From Nostoc sp. FACHB-280 (GTDB lineage: Bacteria; Cyanobacteriota; Cyanobacteriia; Cyanobacteriales; Nostocaceae), in NCBI RefSeq assembly GCF_014697615.1, contig NZ_JACJSD010000049.1, positions 1 to 50,733 of the forward strand: 50,733 bases of DNA, in the 5' to 3' direction. Position 1 is the stretch's first letter. Each line of letters starts with the position of its first letter. The position numbers and the translations under genes were made by a program. The notes beneath the pieces were generated by a model, which was not told the DNA's origin, did not search any database, and saw nothing but the letters and a program-made list of their open reading frames with translations. Positions 15,510 through 21,577 of the stretch are shown here, one piece after another.

Positions 15510-17601
15510 GCAGGTTCTCCCGGAAATACTTTGCATAAAGTTGACAACGAGGCATCACTACTCGCCCTTGACGATGCACCAGACCTGCACCCCGCAGACG
15601 AAAGAAAACTCGCTCATCCTCACAGGTGTTCTGGTGAATCACTTGCAGCATCCCTTTAATTAATTCAGTTTTGTTATGCAACCTAAAAAGATGATTACGC
15701 AAATGATTACCAAACGGGCCATTATCCGCAGTAGCACTAGCAAAAAGCTCATCATTTGATAGTCGCCTACTTGCAACCCAGTAAAGTGCCAGTCTAATTA
15801 AATAAGGATGTCCACTCAGTAATGCTATTAATTGCTGTTCTTCGTTGAAGTTTAGGGGTGAACCATGACGATGGTTGAGATCGGCAACCTGCTGGGCTGT
15901 AAAATCTTCTAAATCAATAACCACCCCCACATTAAAAGGTGATTGGTTGAGATTATCAATTAACTGATAGGGTTCAGTGGATGTTACCAAAGCTAAATCT
16001 AGCTTTTTCCAGATGGGAGTCGTTGCACGGCTATTGTGCCAACTTCGCAGCATTCCAAAGAAATCTGAACGAAATTCGCTATCGAAAACACTTTCCACTT
16101 CATCCATTGCTAACACTAAAGGCTGACCCAACTCTTTTAGCAGATAGCGACCTACATAGCGAGTACAACGTTGGCTATTACCCAAAGGCATCTGCCAATA
16201 CTCATCTACTTTATCTGCCATTTCTAGTTCATCAGTTAGCCAAGAGCAAAACTGCTTAAAAAAGCTGTCAGCATTATTTAAAGTGGATTTGTCAAATAAT
16301 TGAAAATCAAGAAACGCGACCTGCTTACCTGCTGTGACAGCAGCATTAGTAGTACGAATTAATAACGAACTTTTGCCCATCTGCCGGGGGCCTTTAATAG
16401 TAATAGTCACCCCCTGCCGCTTAATTGCGTCTAGAGTAATTGCATCTGATGAGCGTTCGACGTAAAATTTAGATTCACAATCCATTGTCCCTTCTGGCAT
16501 TTCCAGCGAAACTGGTTGTGCTGAAGGAAAAGGTCGGGGCAGTGGTGTGGGTTGATTTTGGAGAATGTCTGCTTTTGCTTGTACTGCACCTATACTCAAC
16601 TGACCGCCAGAGATAGCCTGATTCAACTCTGCAATCAGATGTGGTGTATCTTCCATCCCCTGCCAAAATGCCCAGTTAATATTATTTAAATAAGCACTCA
16701 AAGGATACTGAAATGGCTCCCGATATGCTATCCGCACTGGAAGAATTACAGGTTTGCCTCCTTGGAATTGCGCTAAATTATGCGCCATTTTAATTTCTGA
16801 CTCCACCATCTCGCTATGAACTGACTGTGCTGACAAGAAGGTGATCAGAAAATCTGCTTGGCGGATTTCTGTTTCAATACGTTCGACCCAATGTGTACCT
16901 ACTAGCATCGTTTGGTCAATAAATACTTGATGCTGTCGTGTTAGTGCTTGGAAAACTTGCAGGGCTATTAGTTCATCGGGAGCTACATTACGCTTATAAC
17001 TGATGAAGACACGTTTAGCCTGTGCTGCTGGCTCAGTATTAACTGGATTATCCCGATACTTGAGAACTGGGGTTACTGATTCTGGGATATTTTCTAAAGC
17101 AATAGATACACAACCAAATTTGTAAGCATCCTGATATGATCTTCCCGCACCAAGGGCATCATAAAATCCCAATGCAAACTTAATAGCCGCCCGATCTCCT
17201 ATTGCTTGATTCATGCCCACAACATAATTAATATGCTGGGAAATTGCTTCTGCTTGCGCCTGACTATAACAGGCATTTAATAATACACACTCAATCCCGT
17301 GAAATAAAGAAAATAGCGTTGATAGTGCCTCGCTACTCACTAGTTGCATATTCCCGGCATTATCTTCTAGAGCTAAACCTTGATCTCCTCCTCCATGTCC
17401 AGAAAAATGAATAATCTCAGGATTGTGATCTAGGAGGGCGCGACGTAAATCGTCAGGACGCACTGCCCACTTAGTGATAATTTCAAACTGCTCTCTAATT
17501 TTGGCACGTTCTAATCCTGCCTGGATTTCTCTAGCTTCTTCATCCAGGCGTAGTCTACTCGAATCTTTAGAATTAGCCGACAAAATCAGGATTTTTTTCA
17601 C
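15502..17601 (-). CDS. CHAT-TIR-AAA_35 multidomain protein
   Basis: 699 residues, starting with GTG. Residues 1-185 form a CHAT (caspase-like) protease domain with His69 in HFSGHGG and Cys111 in LLNACYS, the expected catalytic pair. Residues 197-330 form a TIR domain (KRVFISYKRN start; Glu269 in VHSEMVESE sits where NAD-cleaving TIRs have their catalytic Glu). Residues about 375-690 form an AAA_35-type ATPase with Walker A GPRQMGKSS (404-412) and AMDEVES. No membrane segment is seen. CHAT, TIR and an STAND-like ATPase in one chain suggests an effector that may cleave proteins and NAD on activation. Function is inferred; no characterised homologue is known to me. Confidence 0.87.
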   Translation of the reverse strand: MKKILILSANSKDSSRLRLDEEAREIQAGLERAKIREQFEIITKWAVRPDDLRRALLDHNPEIIHFSGHGGGDQGLALEDNAGNMQLVSSEALSTLFSLFHGIECVLLNACYSQAQAEAISQHINYVVGMNQAIGDRAAIKFALGFYDALGAGRSYQDAYKFGCVSIALENIPESVTPVLKYRDNPVNTEPAAQAKRVFISYKRNVAPDELIALQVFQALTRQHQVFIDQTMLVGTHWVERIETEIRQADFLITFLSAQSVHSEMVESEIKMAHNLAQFQGGKPVILPVRIAYREPFQYPLSAYLNNINWAFWQGMEDTPHLIAELNQAISGGQLSIGAVQAKADILQNQPTPLPRPFPSAQPVSLEMPEGTMDCESKFYVERSSDAITLDAIKRQGVTITIKGPRQMGKSSLLIRTTNAAVTAGKQVAFLDFQLFDKSTLNNADSFFKQFCSWLTDELEMADKVDEYWQMPLGNSQRCTRYVGRYLLKELGQPLVLAMDEVESVFDSEFRSDFFGMLRSWHNSRATTPIWKKLDLALVTSTEPYQLIDNLNQSPFNVGVVIDLEDFTAQQVADLNHRHGSPLNFNEEQQLIALLSGHPYLIRLALYWVASRRLSNDELFASATADNGPFGNHLRNHLFRLHNKTELIKGMLQVIHQNTCEDERVFFRLRGAGLVHRQGRVVMPRCQLYAKYFRENLRD

Positions 17602-17769
17602 AGTGTATGAATTAATTTAAGTTTGGGATAGGTTAAGTTGAGCAGCTTTAGGTGTATTAGTCATAAATATCATTAAGGGTTACTGAATACAGTGATATTA
17701 ATTTTCATTTGGACTCAGTTTCATTACTATGCACTTTAAAATTTTAGTTAAAGTATACTACCAACAATT

Positions 17770-17804
17770 TATAATAGTGTTAACTAGCTTGCAATAATAG
17801 TTAA
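17770..17804 (+). promoter_or_regulatory. Promoter -10 and inverted repeat before the XRE/GIY-YIG operon
   Basis: TATAAT at 17770-17775 is followed by a perfect 7-bp inverted repeat TTAACTA / TAGTTAA (17780-17786 and 17798-17804). The -35 is weak. The repeat is a plausible operator for the XRE protein encoded 31 bp downstream. The rest of the 233-bp divergent region (17602-17834) is AT-rich with nothing else clear. Confidence 0.45.
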
Positions 17805-17834
17805 TTATGAATATTAAGTAGTAACACTGCAAGT

Positions 17835-18047
17835 ATGCCCATGAGAAACCGGATTAAGGAATTTGTAGACAGTAAGGGAATAAGCGTTTACCAGTTCTGG
17901 CAGGAAACTGGTATTAGCCGAACTACTGCATATAACCTGTACAACAATTCCGCTCAGTATCCTGCTAGAGATGTGATGGATGCGATTTGTAGTCGCTACG
18001 GAATACAGCCAGATATTTTGTTGAAATGGATACCAGATGAGGAATGA
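17835..18047 (+). CDS. Small XRE-family regulator
   Basis: 70 residues, a single helix-turn-helix domain: MRNRIKEFVDSKGISVYQFW, then TGISRTTAYNLYNN as recognition helix region, and a VMDAICSRYGIQPDILLKW end. This is the usual XRE layout. ATG at 17835 or 17841 are both possible; no strong ribosome binding site is seen. Its 3' end touches the next gene, so the two are expected to be co-transcribed. It may bind the inverted repeat at 17780-17804 and regulate this operon, and possibly the divergent CHAT-TIR pair. Confidence 0.75.
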   Translation: MPMRNRIKEFVDSKGISVYQFWQETGISRTTAYNLYNNSAQYPARDVMDAICSRYGIQPDILLKWIPDEE

Positions 18048-18051
18048 AAGA

Positions 18052-18612
18052 ATGGCAATTAATCCTGCGACTATAGATCCTCTTGCTTTACCTTCAGTAT
18101 CTCTTCACGAGCGATCGCAGCTACCAACAACGCCTTGTATTTACTTTGCCATTGACTCCCAAGGCGTTATTCAATATGTGGGCAAAGCTAAAAATCTTAG
18201 AACAAGATGGAGAGCGCACGATAAAGGTATTGAGTTGAGCATGATGGATAGCGTCACTATTGCTTATCTAGAGGTTGATGCTGAGTTATTGGTTGAGATT
18301 GAAAATGCCTTAATCGAGTGGTTTATGCCATCTCTGAATACTCGAAAAAGTATTAAATCGCTACAGAAAAGACCTTTTTGTTTACAAATAGAACGGGTTA
18401 TACGGGTTGATGCCCCTGGCATTGGGGCAAAAATTAAATACGCCAGAGAGCGAGACCCACGATCAGTTGAGGAATTGGCAAAGGCCGCTGATATGACTCG
18501 TGCTAATTGGTATCGAATTGAGCGTGAAGAAAATGATGTTTTGCCAGAACCAACTCTCCGCAAAATCGAGGAAGTTTTGGGTGTAGACTTTGGCGTAACT
18601 TTTGATAATTGA
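18052..18612 (+). CDS. GIY-YIG nuclease domain fused to an XRE helix-turn-helix
   Basis: 186 residues. The frame opens at 18037, but GAGGA 8 bases before the ATG at 18052 (MAINPATIDP) decides the start. Residues about 20-105 form a GIY-YIG domain: PCIYFAIDSQG, IQYVGKAKNLRTRWRAH, and a glutamate-asparagine end (ENALIEWFMPSLN). Residues about 125-180 form a helix-turn-helix (IGAKIKYARERDPRSVEELA, then RANWYRIERE). GIY-YIG enzymes cut DNA; fusing one to a sequence-specific binding domain could give a site-specific nicking or cutting protein or a regulator with a retired nuclease fold. All signature residues appear present. Confidence 0.78.
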   Translation: MAINPATIDPLALPSVSLHERSQLPTTPCIYFAIDSQGVIQYVGKAKNLRTRWRAHDKGIELSMMDSVTIAYLEVDAELLVEIENALIEWFMPSLNTRKSIKSLQKRPFCLQIERVIRVDAPGIGAKIKYARERDPRSVEELAKAADMTRANWYRIEREENDVLPEPTLRKIEEVLGVDFGVTFDN

Positions 18613-18721
18613 CCTCGCTAGTACCAATTTTCTGGTTGTGTCAGTCTCTCCTCAAGAGCGATCGCAGCGAAACTCTATTCTTTGAGCAAATACCAATGAA
18701 CCTAAAGAGGTGGAAGTCACT

Positions 18722-19672
18722 ATGAACAACCCACCCCGTAAGCGTAAAAAATCCCTCTCTGCCCAATCTACCGACAAAATCACATCAAGTAATTCTGAGA
18801 AAGATACCTTTGATCCAGAACATCCTGCCACTGCAACTATTACTGTCACATCTGTTGAAGTTCCTGAGCTAACAGAAGATGAACAGCGCGATCGCCTACA
18901 CTTGGAAAGAAAGGTAGAGCGTGCGTTTTTTGAGGCTGGCAAGGCATTGGCAGAACTCCGCAATCGCAGATTATATCGCTCCACGCATAAAACCTTTGAG
19001 GAGTATTGCAGAGACAGGTTTAGTTATACTCACCGCAATGTGAATTATCTAATAGCTGCTTCTTTGATAGTTGACAACATAAAAATGGGAACTAATAGTT
19101 CCCAAAATGAAAAAGCAGATGAAATGGGAACTAATAGTTCCCAAATTTTGCCCACATCAGAAGTGCAAGTGCGCCCTCTGGCAAAGCTTGAACCCGAACA
19201 GCAGCAAGAAGCATGGCAGGCTGCTGTGAAAGAAGCAGGCGGCAAAATCCCATCCGGTCGCATCGTTAAAGATGTGGTGCAGCGCATCATGGAACGGACT
19301 AAAGTACCGAATACTTACCGTGTTGGCGAAGTCTGCCAAATTCTCGCAAAGGATAACCCAGACCTCAGAGGCAAAGGTGGTTGCTGGTGCATCGTTACTC
19401 ATGTGGGGGAGTTTAGCTGTACGCTGAAAACTTGGGATGGCGAGTTGACGGTTGGGGTGCAGCATTTGAAGTCGTTCGATTATTTGCCTGATGAATGTCA
19501 GCAGATGCAGATGATATGCGATCGCATCACGCGGTTGCGGGAGAGTGAAAACTTGGAAGAAGCTGCAAAAGCTGTGTTGAAGTATTTGGGGGAAGTGAAG
19601 CGACCGTATTTGACTGATGTAGAGAAGAAGCTGTTGAGTGTGATTGAGCAAGAGTACTGGGTTGCGGATTGA
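18722..19672 (+). CDS. ParB-like/KorB-like accessory DNA-binding protein with internal palindromes
   Basis: 316 residues. GAGGTG 9 bases before the ATG at 18722 (MNNPPRKRKKS) sets the start. The N-terminus is basic and disordered. Residues about 60-115 (KVERAFFEAGKALAELRNRR, then YRSTHKTFEEYCRDRFSYTH) resemble the helix-turn-helix region of plasmid-type ParB/DUF3102-like proteins. Then follow two MGTNSSQ linkers encoded by palindromes, a VRPLAKLEPEQQQEAWQ segment, and a C-terminal part (GKGGCWCIVTHVGEFSCTLK and on) that is also found as a fragment at 21287-21577. Likely DNA-binding, perhaps in partition or regulation. The family is common in Nostocales but uncharacterised as far as I know. 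Confidence 0.6.
   Translation: MNNPPRKRKKSLSAQSTDKITSSNSEKDTFDPEHPATATITVTSVEVPELTEDEQRDRLHLERKVERAFFEAGKALAELRNRRLYRSTHKTFEEYCRDRFSYTHRNVNYLIAASLIVDNIKMGTNSSQNEKADEMGTNSSQILPTSEVQVRPLAKLEPEQQQEAWQAAVKEAGGKIPSGRIVKDVVQRIMERTKVPNTYRVGEVCQILAKDNPDLRGKGGCWCIVTHVGEFSCTLKTWDGELTVGVQHLKSFDYLPDECQQMQMICDRITRLRESENLEEAAKAVLKYLGEVKRPYLTDVEKKLLSVIEQEYWVAD
19087..19142. repeat. Two identical 17-bp palindromes in a coding region
   Basis: GGGAACTAATAGTTCCC occurs at 19087-19103 and 19126-19142, 39 bp apart and in frame. Each is a perfect inverted repeat around one central base and encodes GTNSS. Could be binding sites or small mobile palindromes. Confidence 0.75.
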
Positions 19673-19688
19673 TCTAAAGTGTAAAAAA

Positions 19689-19748
19689 ACTCGACAATAG
19701 ATGGATACTCATCTTATGATTGGGTAATCAGCTTGATAATTGTCGAGT
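19689..19748. terminator. Inverted repeat after the ParB-like gene
   Basis: Arms ACTCGACAAT (19689-19698) and ATTGTCGAGT (19739-19748) are perfect over 10 bp with a 40-base loop, and lie 16 bp past the stop codon. It may be a weak terminator or part of the CRISPR leader boundary. Confidence 0.4.
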
Positions 19749-19939
19749 CAAAGCGAGGTCAAAAACCCTGGAGACTCGTCAAAATCGCCAGAACCTTGAC
19801 AACATAATAATTACAGCGTTTCACCAATCAGGAAAGTTGAGAATGAGTTGCAATAATAGCGGCTGAAATCGACTCTTTTTTGAGGTTCGTCAAATCGCTT
19901 AAGAGGAAGCTTGCTCTGTAACAGTTTCAGCTCCGAGCA
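19749..19939 (+). promoter_or_regulatory. Probable CRISPR leader
   Basis: The 190-bp non-coding stretch before the first, least degenerate repeat. It contains GAACCTTGACAACATAATAA and GAGGTTCGTCAAATCGC, which look like typical cyanobacterial array leaders as I recall them. The array degenerates at its right end, which supports a leader on this side and transcription to the right. Confidence 0.5.
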
Positions 19940-20275
19940 GTTTCCAAACCCAACTACCCCGCAAGGGGACTGAAACCTCTACCTCTTAAAGTGCTTGCCT
20001 TCCCCTAATTCCAAGTTTCCAAACCCAACTACCCCGCAAGGGGACTGAAACCGTTAGATATTGCATAAATTCCTCCGATTGAAAAACAGTTTCCAAACCT
20101 GATTACCCCGCAAGGGGACTGAAACCGTAATAGTAAACATTTACCAGTAGAAGCATATTCTAATAGTTTCCAAACCTGATTACCCCGCAAGGGAACTGAA
20201 ACACTGACATACATGAGCGAAAGGGAAACAAAACGCAGGGGTTCCAAATCTCTTTACTCCCCAAAGGGCTGAAAC
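19940..20275 (+). CRISPR. Small CRISPR array, five repeats and four spacers
   Basis: Repeats of 37 bp at 19940-19976, 20015-20051, 20089-20125 and 20166-20202, and a degenerate 36-bp one at 20240-20275. They begin GTTTCCAAACC and end GGGGACTGAAAC, with an internal CCCCGCAAGGGG palindrome able to form a hairpin. Spacers are 38, 37, 40 and 37 bp. Repeats 1-2 read CAACT and repeats 3-4 TGATT in the middle; repeat 4 has one further change. The GAAAC end resembles cyanobacterial type III or I-D repeats. No cas gene is present in the window. Confidence 0.93.
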
Positions 20276-20398
20276 TATTAACTCTTGCGATCGCCATTAA
20301 GTTTTCGCTGATAACTGACAAAAAAGCAGAAACTACTCGTTAGTATTTCTAGTAGGAGAATGAAGTCGTGGTGTTCAAACCATAGAGGTGAAGCAGTC

Positions 20399-21082
20399 AT
20401 GTTCATCTTCAAGATTTTGACCGCACTTATCTGGAATATAGTCATCTTCGGTGGTTTACTATTCTTGCCAGCCGGGACATTGAACTGGTGGCGTGCCTGG
20501 GTGTTTCTTGGTGTTGTCGTTGTTGGGACTGTAGCGACGATGATTGGTGTGTTTCGAGAGGATGACGAGTTATACAAGGAACGACTCAAACCACCGATTC
20601 AAGAGTCACAACCCCTGACTGACAAAATTCTCGCCAGCTTATTAATCGCGTCATTCTTGGGGATAATTACGTTCATTCCCTTAGATGTGTTCCGATTTCA
20701 CTTGCTGTCCCAACCAAGTGCGATCGCTTCGGCACTGGGATTAGTCGTTTATGTCACTGGTTGGTGGATTATTTCGCTGTCGTTTAAGGTCAATACCTTT
20801 GCGGCAACTGCGGTTAAGCATCAGGCAGACCGACAACAAACAGTGATTGATACAGGAGTTTACGGCGTTGTGCGGCATCCGATGTATGCCGGTGCGGTTC
20901 TGGTAATGGTTGGTATGTCCTTGTGGTTAGAATCCGTAGCAGCAGCTTTACTGGCGATCATCCCAATTGCAATCCTGGTTGTACGGATTCAATTTGAGGA
21001 GCAATTTTTACGGCAAGAACTCCAGGGATACGACACATACACCCAAAAAGTCAGGTATAAGTTGTTGCCATATTTTTGGTAA
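20399..21082 (+). CDS. Isoprenylcysteine carboxyl methyltransferase-like membrane protein
   Basis: About 227 residues. The frame opens at 20360, but GAGG 10 bases before the ATG at 20399 (MFIFKILTALIWN) supports that start. It has five or so hydrophobic segments. The family signature GVYGVVRHPMYAGAVL (about residues 155-170) and the later FEEQFLRQELQGYDTYTQKV match the ICMT/PEMT group of membrane methyltransferases, which use S-adenosylmethionine. The bacterial members' substrates are mostly unknown. The gene follows the CRISPR array and runs into a HEAT-repeat remnant, so its neighbours give no clue. Confidence 0.8.
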   Translation: MFIFKILTALIWNIVIFGGLLFLPAGTLNWWRAWVFLGVVVVGTVATMIGVFREDDELYKERLKPPIQESQPLTDKILASLLIASFLGIITFIPLDVFRFHLLSQPSAIASALGLVVYVTGWWIISLSFKVNTFAATAVKHQADRQQTVIDTGVYGVVRHPMYAGAVLVMVGMSLWLESVAAALLAIIPIAILVVRIQFEEQFLRQELQGYDTYTQKVRYKLLPYFW

Positions 21083-21288
21083 AAATTGTACAAGGATTGT
21101 TAGCAGTGCTGAAAGAAGAAGATCCTTGGGTACGTCTTGATGCAGCTAAAGTTCTAGTAAACTTAGGAAATTTATCAAAAGTTGTACAAACACTGCAAGC
21201 ATTATTGGATGATGAAGATTCTAAAGTGTGTGAAGAAGCAGCTAAAGTTTTAGAATTGCAGAGTTTACCTTTCGATTCACAAAACTAA
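21083..21288 (+). pseudogene. Remnant of a HEAT-repeat protein
   Basis: The reading frame has only a TTG start inside the preceding gene's 3' end. It contains two HEAT-like units (AVLKEEDPWVRLDAAKVLVN and ALLDDEDSKVCEEAAKVLEL) and ends in TAA at 21288. Such units occur at the C-terminus of long cyanobacterial NACHT or STAND proteins, so this looks like a 3' fragment left by recombination. Confidence 0.55.
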
Positions 21289-21577
21289 AAGTGGCTGTTG
21301 GGCGATTGTCGCTCAAGTGAATGACTTTAGTTGCACCGTAAAAACTTGGGATGGAGAATGTACTGTTGGGGTGCAGCATCTCAAGTCATTCAATTACCTG
21401 CCCCAGGAATGCCAGCAGATGCAGGAGATGTGCGATCGCCTTGCTCGAATATATTCTGATTCTCTGGAGGATACAGTCAAAAATCTGTTGCAGTCGTTGG
21501 GGAAGCCCAAGCGTTCTTATCTTACGGTGGTTGAGGAGAAGCTGTTGAGCTTGATTGAAAAAGAATACGGCAAAATT
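21287..21577 (+). pseudogene. C-terminal fragment of the ParB-like protein, in frame with the CHAT gene
   Basis: Translation gives KSGCWAIVAQVNDFSCTVK, VGVQHLKSFNYLPQECQQMQ and EEKLLSLIEKEYG, closely matching residues about 225-316 of the protein at 18722-19672. Homology starts at the end of the HEAT remnant. There is no stop before the following CHAT gene, so an in-frame chimera would be possible from the internal ATG at 21317. More likely it is a 3' remnant whose stop was lost at the junction. Confidence 0.7.

Noticed and set aside
19673-20398. cas genes or a tracrRNA near the CRISPR array
   Set aside because: No cas-like protein is found in any frame within the window, and no anti-repeat was seen outside the array.
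21317-21577. The upstream ATG at 21317 as the true start of the CHAT protein
   Set aside because: The extra residues match the C-terminus of the ParB-like protein at 18722-19672 and not a CHAT family N-terminus, and a signal anchor starts soon after the ATG at 21578.
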